A stretch of DNA of 5,266 nt from assembly GCA_025355035.1 (NCBI GenBank), contig JANXLS010001249.1, positions 1 through 5,266 of the forward strand, given 5' to 3'. Shown one piece after another: positions 1 to 5,266 of the stretch; the first letter of the stretch is position 1, and every line of letters begins with the position of its first letter. Made by a program: the position numbers and the translations under genes. The stretch comes from Planctomycetota bacterium (lineage in GTDB: Bacteria > Planctomycetota > SZUA-567 > H5-PLA8). The notes under the pieces are model-generated. The model had not been told where the DNA came from. It ran no database searches and saw only the letters and a list, made by a program, of their open reading frames with translations.

Positions 1-876
1 ATTGCGAAACCAAGGTTGTTGCGGCACTACAATGTCTCGTGGACGGCGGGTACGGCGACAGGCATGTTCGTCGGCGGATTAATTTGCGATCGCGGGTGGA
101 CCTTCGAGACGTTTTATGCTGCGGCTGCAGTGGCGGTGAGTGCGGCTGTGCTGGGATCGCTGGCGCGCGAACCCCACCAGCACGGTGAGATACTCAATTA
201 CCCGAGCGATCCTGCGACGGGGCCCCATGCGGATTCGTCGCGCTTCCCAGACCAATCAAAGCAGCGTGTGACGCTGGCGATGTTGATTGCGGCAGTGCTT
301 TTTAATTTTGCAGCAATTGGAACTAAGATCGTCATTGCGGTCAATTACGCCGAATTGAACAAGCATCTCGGCAACGGCGCGGATCGCATGGGGTTATTGA
401 TGTCCGTAGGGATTCTCAGCCAGCTTGCCGCGTTTGGAGTCGGGACGCACTACGAAAAATATCTCGGATTGCGGCGTGTGTACATCGGGGGTGCGATCGT
501 CTTGATCTCGGTAAATTGGACGTATGCCATTTGCGTCTGGCTCCCCGCGCTGGTACTCGCTGAAGCGGCGACTGGTTTCGTTCTGGCGATGGCGTTTCAA
601 TGCGCAATTCTAGCGTTCACCGCGCGAAGTTCGACGCCGCGCGCTGGGACGACGATGCTCGAAGCGTCTGTCGGAGCGGCGGGGCTTGCGCCATTGATTG
701 CCGGTGGAATCTCGGAGTACTTTAAGAGCACAGGTGCCGATCTTCTCACTGCGTTACGTGCACCGTTTTATGCGGGGATAGGATTGCTTGCGGCGATACT
801 CGTCGCACAATTATTGCTCGTGCCGTCTGAGCGAAATCGAAGACTATTGATGCTTCGAGCGCTCGATTCGCATTGA
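1..876 (+). CDS. MFS-type transporter, C-terminal part (5' end outside window)
   Basis: The reading frame is open from the first base and ends at TGA 874-876, giving 291 visible residues, so the start lies upstream; the TTG at 16 is probably an internal Leu codon. About eight hydrophobic segments can be seen. Two come first (about residues 13-30, with an SWTAGTATG motif followed by GGLICDRGW, and 37-55). A hydrophilic loop rich in Pro, Asp and Ser follows (about 56-90), and then six more segments run to the end. Two helices, a central cytoplasmic loop and six helices match helices 5-12 of a 12-helix major facilitator superfamily permease, and the SW..G...G..(G/GG) pattern is typical of helix 5 in that superfamily. 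MFS proteins move small solutes across the inner membrane. The substrate cannot be told from this fragment. The stop codon abuts that of the convergent small gene. Family call is likely; specificity is unknown. Confidence 0.8.
   Translation: MAKPRLLRHYNVSWTAGTATGMFVGGLICDRGWTFETFYAAAAVAVSAAVLGSLAREPHQHGEILNYPSDPATGPHADSSRFPDQSKQRVTLAMLIAAVLFNFAAIGTKIVIAVNYAELNKHLGNGADRMGLLMSVGILSQLAAFGVGTHYEKYLGLRRVYIGGAIVLISVNWTYAICVWLPALVLAEAATGFVLAMAFQCAILAFTARSSTPRAGTTMLEASVGAAGLAPLIAGGISEYFKSTGADLLTALRAPFYAGIGLLAAILVAQLLLVPSERNRRLLMLRALDSH
850..873. terminator. Dyad at the 3' end of the permease gene, possible weak bidirectional terminator
   Basis: A perfect 12-bp palindrome, TCGAGCGCTCGA, lies at 855-866 and is flanked by ATGC (850-853) and GCAT (870-873), which are also complementary. 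As RNA it could fold with eight pairs, a small asymmetric internal loop and a GCGC loop. It sits inside the last codons of the permease, just before the abutting convergent stop codons, where a terminator shared by both genes would have to lie. There is no T-run on either side, so intrinsic termination is doubtful and the dyad may be a by-product of the coding sequence. Confidence 0.2.
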
Positions 877-1038
877 CTACTTCGCGCGCGGCGTTGAATA
901 AATCCAGAACATCACCGCGACGGCGACGAGAAATCCGCAGACCATCAGACAGCCGCAACCGCAGCCAATGATCCAATGCCCGATCCGTGAAAACAGGCTT
1001 CGTTCTTCGCGTTCCGTATTTGGATAGTCGTCGAACAT
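877..1038 (-). CDS. Small single-pass membrane protein with GCGCGC motif, unknown function
   Basis: This 53-residue protein starts at ATG 1038-1036 (minus strand) and ends with TAG at 879-877. The start is chosen because GAGGA lies four bases upstream of it; an upstream in-frame ATG at 1122 has no such site and would add a non-hydrophobic leader. Residues 1-18 are strongly charged (MFDDYPNTEREERSLFSR). Residues 19-47 form one hydrophobic helix beginning with IGHWII, then GCGCGC at 25-30 and another Cys at 34, and a short STPRAK tail follows. The visible pattern is a single membrane anchor with four Cys on its first half, which could bear disulfides, acylation, metal or packing contacts; none of this can be shown. 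I do not recognise a family. It is divergent from the large VIT/VWA gene and convergent with the permease. Good start signal and clear topology make a real gene likely. Confidence 0.65.
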   Translation of the reverse strand: MFDDYPNTEREERSLFSRIGHWIIGCGCGCLMVCGFLVAVAVMFWIYSTPRAK

Positions 1039-1042
1039 GGCG

Positions 1043-1047
1043 TCCTC
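1043..1047 (-). promoter_or_regulatory. Shine-Dalgarno site of the small membrane protein gene
   Basis: On the minus strand GAGGA is followed by CGCC and then ATG. This decides the start of the 53-residue protein at 1038 in preference to the longer frame beginning at 1122. The same GAGGAC string precedes the large gene on the other strand, which supports it as the local ribosome binding site form. Confidence 0.6.
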
Positions 1048-1086
1048 GAAAGAACTGTTCGTTGATGTCCGCCAATGAATTAAATA

Positions 1087-1092
1087 ATTATC
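1087..1092 (-). promoter_or_regulatory. Candidate -10 element for the small membrane protein gene
   Basis: Read on the minus strand this is GATAAT, five of six matches to TATAAT, inside an AT-rich patch (1079-1092) and about 50 bases before the start codon. No good -35 hexamer is seen at 16-18 bases spacing, so the assignment is weak and rests on position and AT-richness only. Confidence 0.25.
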
Positions 1093-1164
1093 GCCAGTCG
1101 GTATGACACCTTGATGAAGCATGTGTGAGCGTTTTAAGAATTCCGGATTTTTTTCGAAACGAAT

Positions 1165-1188
1165 TGAATTGAAGTGGCGTCCAATTCA
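1165..1188. promoter_or_regulatory. Short hairpin in the leader of the VIT/VWA gene
   Basis: TGAATTG at 1165-1171 is perfectly complementary to CAATTCA at 1182-1188 with a 10-base loop. It lies about 38 bases before the ATG of the large gene, in the divergent intergenic region, and a run of seven T lies just upstream at 1148-1154. It could be an operator-like dyad or an RNA leader structure. Seven base pairs, mostly A/T, is little evidence. Confidence 0.25.
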
Positions 1189-1212
1189 GCGGACCTGCGG
1201 ATTAAAACCTTT

Positions 1213-1217
1213 GAGGA
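1213..1217 (+). promoter_or_regulatory. Shine-Dalgarno site of the VIT/VWA protein gene
   Basis: GAGGA lies eight bases before ATG 1226-1228. It selects this start over the in-frame ATG at 1121, which has no purine-rich site before it and would put 35 non-signal-like residues ahead of the hydrophobic leader. Confidence 0.7.
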
Positions 1218-1225
1218 CATTCATC

Positions 1226-4200
1226 ATGAATCGAAAACGTGCACTCGTCGCTGTCAGTGTTTCGCTTTTTGTCGCGTTGCTTGCGTTCTATCCGTCGCGT
1301 CCGCGCGCGGCGAATCTGGATAGTTGTCCGATCACGTTGACGAATCCAGACGGGCAATCGATGGCGCTGGTCCGCTACGATTTGCGCGCGGCGGTGCATG
1401 GCGCGCTCAGCCTCGTTGAAATGGAGATGACCTTCCGCAACCCGGAGAACCGGCAGATGGAGGGGCGCTTCACTTACACTCTTCCCCCCGGCGCGACGAT
1501 CAGCCGCTTTGCGAAGGAAGTGAACGGGAAGTTGATGGAGGGCGAGGTCGTCGAGCGGATGCGCGCGCAGGCGATCTACACGGAGATTCTGCACACGATG
1601 CGCGACCCGGCGTTGCTGGAAGCCGATCAGGGAAATCGGTTCTCCGCGCGCGTCTTCCCCGTCCCGGCCAACGGAACTGTGCGTTTACTGCTCGCGTTCA
1701 GTCAGCAGCTTCCCTTGAAAAACGGCGTCCGAACGCTGCGTATTCCGCTGGCGGGTTTGCCGAAGATCGGCGAGTTCAATTTCAACGCGATTGGCCGACC
1801 GCTTGAATCTGAAACGGGAACGGGCGTGGTGCTTGATAAGGAAGAACCGCTTGGCGAAGACCTCGCGGCGTTCTCACGTCGCTCAGTGGATTATACGCCG
1901 ACTAAAGACATCGAACTCACGTTCAAAGCGGCGGCGGATAAACCAATCCGCGCGCTGAAGTCGGGTAACTTCCAGATGGTTGAGTTTCTCTACAACCCAA
2001 CTGACGCGCAGAAAGTTGCGCCGCCGACCGATTGGACGTTCTACTTTGATACGTCGGCATCCGGAGCCGATACGGAAGCGCCGCGCCTGCAGGTCATCGA
2101 GCGACTGATGCAATCGATGGACCGAGCGGCGGACGACCGCGGTTGGATGTTTAGCGCCTATGCGTTTGATATTGACGTTGCGGAAATCGTCGCACCCATC
2201 CGCAGAAACGCAAAGGGAACGGCTGCGGCCCTTCCCGACGTCGCACACAAACTGCGTTCACGGCATTCGTTGGGAGCCACGAATCTCGAAGCCGTTTTGA
2301 AAAAAATCGGCGACGAAGCGCGCTCGAATGCGACGGCGACGACGTACGTTCTGTGCACTGACGGCATTGCAACGTGGGGCAAGCGCGAAGCCAACGAGTT
2401 GATTGCGGCGCTGGGCGAATGGCCCGCACAGCACACACTTCATGCGTTGGTGATTGGCAACAAGCAGGACGAAAAGACGCTGAACGCCATCGTTGAAAAA
2501 ACACGCGGCCGCATCGTTACGCTGCCACTGAGCGCGAACGTGGACGGAAACGTAAGCAAGGCGATCAGCGAATTGCGAACTCCGTTGGGTGCGCATTTCG
2601 AAGCCTACGACGAAGGTACGGCCTGGATTTATCCGAAGTCGTTTCACGATGTTCGCCCTGGGACGGAATTGATTGCGTTCTCGGAAATAAAGGAAGGCGT
2701 CAAATCGATACCGGGATTTGTGCAGCGCGATGCGGCTGGCAAGGTCATCAAGGATACCCAAATTCCGCTCACGCCTGTTGACGTTGCAGACTTTGCCCCG
2801 CTGCTTCAACGCGAGGCCTACAAGGCGTATCTTGATGTTCTCGAAAAGCAGGAGCAGATTGAAAAAGACGCGATGAAGCGCGCGGAATTGCATAAAAAGC
2901 GGATCGATATTTCGGTGAAGAATCGCGTGATGTGTTCTCTGACGTCGTTGCTCGTGCTGGAAACGGAACGCGATTATGCGCGCTTTGGAATTGCCCGGAC
3001 AGCACTTGCGGACGTGATGGTGGTTGGGTTGCGCGGGATTGAATTGCGCAGGCGATCGAGCGACGAATTGGCGATTCCGGTTGCGCCATTGCCGCCCGGA
3101 GAAGTTCGGGCCAAGAAATCCGAAGAAAAAGCTGCGGATAAGGATGGCGCACCGGTGAAAACAGGACGCGTAGTCAGGTCGCTCGAATCGTCGGAAAAAT
3201 CGAAAGAAGCTGAAGACGAGGCGGGCGAAATTCGAAATGCGGCCGGCGAAGGCCGCGCCCGCGGACCTGATTTAACCGCTGGATTGCGGCGGTTGGATGA
3301 TCAGAGCGTGCAATTGCGAGATCGGGAGGACCAGAAGCAAGCCATCGATCGATTCGCAGCAGGCAGTGGCCAGGGCCATCCGGCTCCGGTTCCTGCGGCC
3401 GCGGCGAGCGCAATGCAACCCCGTCTGCAACACCACCTGCAATCGCCGCGCGGAGAAGCCACAGTCGATGCCGTTAAAGAATCGACAACCCGCAGCCCTG
3501 ACCCGGCTAATCGCGAACTGGGTGTGGCTTCCCACCAGCAACAAGCGCAAGCGGATCGGCCGGCGCTCAATGCGTTGGCGCGAAATGGCGCGGCAGCCGC
3601 CACTCCGGCGGTCGCCGGAAAAGTCGTGCGACCCGATTGGACGTCGCAAGCCAATGAGCATGTGAGCGACGCGCAACTGAGCGAACTGCGCGCGAAAGTG
3701 GAAGGCAATCCTCACGATCGAAAGGCGCGCAATGCTTACGCTGACGCGTTGTTGAAGGCGAAGAAGTTCGACAATCTTCAGGCGGAAGTGTTCCAGTGGC
3801 TGCCGTTCGATCCGGAAAATCCGGCGGTGTACGAGTATCTCGGCAAGAGCGCGACAGGGTTGAACGATCCGGGGTTGGCGTTGCGCGCGTACAGTTCCAT
3901 CGCTGAGATCGCGCCCAACCGCGCAGCGCTGCTGGCTCGCGCGGGTTTCCTGTTGCTGGCTGACAAGAAGTACGCGCTTGCGGAGAACATGTTCCGAGAA
4001 GCCATCAAGAATCGGCAGGACGATTGCAACATCTATCGCGGATTGGCGCTGACTTTGTGGCTCTCCGGAAATATGGAAGCGGCGTCGGTTGCGTACGAAA
4101 CAGCGTTGATGCGCGAGTTCAATCCGCGTTATGGCGACACGAAGCGGGTGTTGCGCGAGGAGTTCGCGTATGTGTTGCGCGCGTGGCGGAAGAAAGATCC

Positions 4201-4618
4201 GGCGAGTTCGGATGAGATCGTCGCCCGGGCTCAACGCGCAAACGTCGATCTGCTGAAATCGGATGCGCTACGCGTGACGATGTGCTGGGAGACGGATGCG
4301 AACGACGTCGATCTTCACGTCGTCGATCCGAACGGCGAGGAGTGTTTTTATCAACACAAGAACAACGTGTCAGGCCTTGAACTCTACTCCGACCAAACGC
4401 AAGGCCTCGGACCGGAAGTGATCCGCACGGATAAAGCATTGCCGGGAACGTACCACATTGCTGTGAATTATTTTGCGGCGGGACCGATGGGTGTTTCGCG
4501 CGGCGTGGTTGTGGTGCTGAAGCCCACGGACGGCATAGACAACGCACCGCAAATTATTCCGTTCGCGTTGATTGAAGGCGGACGGGATTTGCGGTACGTC
4601 GGGACGGTGACGTACTAA
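1226..4618 (+). CDS. Exported VIT-VWA-TPR-DUF2135 multidomain protein
   Basis: This 1130-residue protein opens with a signal-like segment (residues 1-29: NRKR, a hydrophobic stretch ALVAVSVSLFVALLAF, then PRAA), so it is probably exported or membrane anchored. Residues about 32-162 are a VIT (vault/inter-alpha-trypsin) domain, with TLPPGATISRFAKEVNGK, EGEVVER, ALLE and VFPVPANGTVRLLLAFSQ. Residues about 268-455 are a VWA domain with a complete MIDAS metal site: DTSAS (D275, S277, S279), T352 and D379. A region typical of VIT/VWA proteins follows, including SLTSLLVLETERDYARFGI near 571-589. Residues about 612-815 are a low-complexity linker, 815-1005 are TPR-like helices, and 1014-1129 match DUF2135 (YfaP-like: DVDLHVVDPNGEECFY). 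VIT/VWA proteins bind partners through metal-dependent adhesion, and TPRs scaffold proteins; the exact partner is unknown. No LPXTG or C-terminal anchor is seen. Domain calls are strong; the biological role is open. Confidence 0.9.
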   Translation: MNRKRALVAVSVSLFVALLAFYPSRPRAANLDSCPITLTNPDGQSMALVRYDLRAAVHGALSLVEMEMTFRNPENRQMEGRFTYTLPPGATISRFAKEVNGKLMEGEVVERMRAQAIYTEILHTMRDPALLEADQGNRFSARVFPVPANGTVRLLLAFSQQLPLKNGVRTLRIPLAGLPKIGEFNFNAIGRPLESETGTGVVLDKEEPLGEDLAAFSRRSVDYTPTKDIELTFKAAADKPIRALKSGNFQMVEFLYNPTDAQKVAPPTDWTFYFDTSASGADTEAPRLQVIERLMQSMDRAADDRGWMFSAYAFDIDVAEIVAPIRRNAKGTAAALPDVAHKLRSRHSLGATNLEAVLKKIGDEARSNATATTYVLCTDGIATWGKREANELIAALGEWPAQHTLHALVIGNKQDEKTLNAIVEKTRGRIVTLPLSANVDGNVSKAISELRTPLGAHFEAYDEGTAWIYPKSFHDVRPGTELIAFSEIKEGVKSIPGFVQRDAAGKVIKDTQIPLTPVDVADFAPLLQREAYKAYLDVLEKQEQIEKDAMKRAELHKKRIDISVKNRVMCSLTSLLVLETERDYARFGIARTALADVMVVGLRGIELRRRSSDELAIPVAPLPPGEVRAKKSEEKAADKDGAPVKTGRVVRSLESSEKSKEAEDEAGEIRNAAGEGRARGPDLTAGLRRLDDQSVQLRDREDQKQAIDRFAAGSGQGHPAPVPAAAASAMQPRLQHHLQSPRGEATVDAVKESTTRSPDPANRELGVASHQQQAQADRPALNALARNGAAAATPAVAGKVVRPDWTSQANEHVSDAQLSELRAKVEGNPHDRKARNAYADALLKAKKFDNLQAEVFQWLPFDPENPAVYEYLGKSATGLNDPGLALRAYSSIAEIAPNRAALLARAGFLLLADKKYALAENMFREAIKNRQDDCNIYRGLALTLWLSGNMEAASVAYETALMREFNPRYGDTKRVLREEFAYVLRAWRKKDPASSDEIVARAQRANVDLLKSDALRVTMCWETDANDVDLHVVDPNGEECFYQHKNNVSGLELYSDQTQGLGPEVIRTDKALPGTYHIAVNYFAAGPMGVSRGVVVVLKPTDGIDNAPQIIPFALIEGGRDLRYVGTVTY
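3059..3667 (+). other. Low-complexity linker inside the VIT/VWA protein
   Basis: Residues about 612-814 lack domain character. The first part (about 628-710) is rich in Lys, Glu, Asp and Arg, with KKSEEKAADKDG and SSEKSKEAEDEAGE. The second (about 711-800) is rich in Ala, Gln, Pro and His, with PVPAAAASAM, HHLQ and SHQQQAQ. Such a stretch probably works as a flexible spacer that holds the N-terminal VIT/VWA unit apart from the TPR/DUF2135 unit. It stays in frame with no stop, so the two halves are one protein as sequenced. Confidence 0.7.
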
Positions 4619-4628
4619 CTGAAATTAA

Positions 4629-4717
4629 ACCGCGAGAGAACGCAGATCGATACTCCATTTTTTACGACAATTTGCGTTCATCAGCGGTAATCCGCGAATA
4701 TTCATAACGCAAATCGG
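4629..4717. repeat. Repeat-like dyad element with AACGCARAT modules
   Basis: The left arm at 4629-4647 (ACCGCGAGAGAACGCAGAT) and the reverse complement of the right arm at 4670-4688 (ACCGCTGATGAACGCAAAT) agree at 14 of 19 positions, and two further positions could form G-U pairs. The 22-base spacer holds six T (4658-4663). A third, direct copy of the module, CCGCG followed by AACGCAAATCGG, occurs at 4692-4717. The arms resemble the dispersed GATGAACGCAGAT-type intergenic repeats I recall from several environmental bacterial phyla; that resemblance is from memory. The element lies between two convergent genes and may help end transcription. Confidence 0.45.
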
Positions 4718-4723
4718 AGCTTC

Positions 4724-4759
4724 GTTCGGGTTCCGGTTACGCAGGTTCGGAACCAGAAC
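4724..4759. terminator. Strong hairpin between convergent genes, possible terminator
   Basis: GTTCGGGTTCCG at 4724-4735 pairs with CGGAACCAGAAC at 4748-4759 at 11 of 12 positions, with a 12-base loop. It begins 13 bases beyond the stop codon of the minus-strand S41 gene and about 105 bases beyond the stop of the plus-strand gene, the expected place for a 3'-end structure. Neither flank has a T-run, so it may act as a 3' RNA-stabilising hairpin or a non-canonical terminator rather than a classical intrinsic one. Confidence 0.5.
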
Positions 4760-4772
4760 CGCTCGACAAAAT

Positions 4773-5266
4773 TCACTTCTCATCCTTCTTGACATCCGCA
4801 TCCTTGAACGTCTGCGGCAATTCTTTGTATTCTGGATACGCCGCGAAATCGACGTTGTTCTTCTTCAACACTTCATACAATCCGCGCTGCAAAACGCGAT
4901 CCTCTTCAATGTCCGCCGCAAATTCGCTCTTCTTCCATTCCTGCGCCAGATGCCGGGCGATATATCGCAATTCCGCCCGAATATCGTCGCGCGGAGCGGT
5001 CGTCTTCAAGCCCGTGTAAAACGCCTCAAACCCCGGCCACGCATTGCAGTCGCGCCCGTCAAACTGAGCCAGCTTGCAATACAAGTCCTTGTTCTCGTCC
5101 CAATTCTTGCGAATGAAATCTTCGAACACATTGGTCCGCCGAAGCTCCGCCATCGTCTCCAGAATCCAGCCATTCGGTTCGCGCGGTTTCGCCACGATAT
5201 CCGGCTCAATCCCCGTCTCATGAATGCTCCGCCCCGACGGCAAATAGTACTTCGCAATCGTCAGCC
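4773..5266 (-). CDS. S41 family C-terminal processing peptidase, C-terminal part (5' end outside window)
   Basis: The minus-strand frame is open at the window edge and ends with TGA at 4775-4773, giving 163 visible residues. It begins LTIAKYYLPSGRSIHETGIEPDIV, of which the parts AKYYLPSGRSIH and GIEPDI are hallmarks of the end of the S41 (CtpA/Prc-like) protease core. S41 enzymes use a Ser-Lys dyad to cut proteins from the C-terminal side, usually in the periplasm or cell envelope. The Ser and Lys motifs, PDZ domain and signal sequence would lie upstream and cannot be checked. After the core comes a helical, charged tail of about 140 residues (for example DIRAELRYIARHLAQEW and EEDRVLQRGLYEVLKK) ending in a Lys/Asp-rich KDADVKKDEK. 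The EEDRVLQRGL segment resembles the DxQLxxAL ending common in this family. It converges on the VIT/VWA gene. The TTG at 5243 is an internal Leu, not the start. Confidence 0.85.
   Translation of the reverse strand, partial: LTIAKYYLPSGRSIHETGIEPDIVAKPREPNGWILETMAELRRTNVFEDFIRKNWDENKDLYCKLAQFDGRDCNAWPGFEAFYTGLKTTAPRDDIRAELRYIARHLAQEWKKSEFAADIEEDRVLQRGLYEVLKKNNVDFAAYPEYKELPQTFKDADVKKDEK

Noticed and set aside
1039..1122. Longer 81-residue version of the small minus-strand protein
   Set aside because: The extra 28 residues have no domain character and the internal ATG at 1038 has a good ribosome site. The longer form would also cover the likely -10 region.
1111..1139. TTGATG with a 17-base spacer to TTAAGA as a promoter for the large gene
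   Set aside because: The -10 part matches the consensus at only two positions, so it is not supported.
1121..1225. Upstream in-frame ATG giving a 1165-residue version of the large protein
   Set aside because: No ribosome site precedes it, and it would put 35 residues without signal character before a clear signal-like leader. ATG 1226 has GAGGA eight bases upstream.
1316..1327. LDSC at residues 31-34 as a lipoprotein cleavage site
   Set aside because: Asp at -2 is atypical and the Cys lies about a dozen residues beyond the hydrophobic core, too far for a normal lipobox; the leader is better read as an ordinary signal or anchor.
2258..2893. 211-residue open frame on the minus strand inside the large gene
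   Set aside because: It is antisense to the VWA region, which is clearly coding on the plus strand, and shows no domain or ribosome site.
3272..4234. 320-residue open frame on the minus strand inside the large gene
   Set aside because: It is antisense to the linker, TPR helices and the gap before DUF2135 of a well-supported protein, is Arg-rich and lacks recognisable domains; this is typical of a GC-rich coding shadow.
4789..5019. 76-residue plus-strand frame within the S41 gene
   Set aside because: It lies opposite a clear protease C-terminus and is rich in Ser/Arg/Phe without a recognisable motif.

Overview
The window looks like chromosomal DNA from a free-living bacterium of moderately high GC content. 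Its three larger proteins (a major facilitator transporter, a VIT/VWA/TPR/DUF2135 exported protein and an S41 C-terminal processing peptidase) fit a large-genome environmental lineage such as Acidobacteriota, Verrucomicrobiota or Planctomycetota. This placement is an inference from domain style and from a repeat-like intergenic element; no marker gene is present to fix the phylum.

Layout: (1) 1-876, plus strand: the C-terminal two thirds of a 12-helix MFS permease, cut by the window start. (2) 877-1038, minus strand: a 53-residue single-pass membrane protein with an alternating Gly/Cys motif, whose stop codon directly abuts the permease stop codon. (3) 1039-1225: a divergent intergenic region with a weak promoter candidate for the small gene, two clear Shine-Dalgarno sites of the same GAGGAC form and a short hairpin. 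(4) 1226-4618, plus strand: the dominant gene, a 1130-residue exported protein with a VIT domain, a VWA domain with an intact MIDAS metal site, a charged and then Ala/Gln-rich linker, TPR-like helices and a C-terminal YfaP-like DUF2135 domain. (5) 4619-4772: a convergent intergenic region holding a dyad built from an ACCGC/AACGCARAT module and a separate strong hairpin. (6) 4773-5266, minus strand: the C-terminal end of an S41 peptidase, with its catalytic residues beyond the window edge.

No gene pair here forms a co-directional operon: strands run +, -, +, -. Functional links are therefore only suggestive. The large VIT/VWA protein and the S41 peptidase probably both act in the envelope, and the small Cys/Gly membrane protein is divergent from the large gene and could share its regulatory region. 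I see no CRISPR array, tRNA, rRNA, transposase or phage gene. The most noteworthy object is the four-part architecture of the large exported protein; I cannot claim a complete new multi-gene system from this window.
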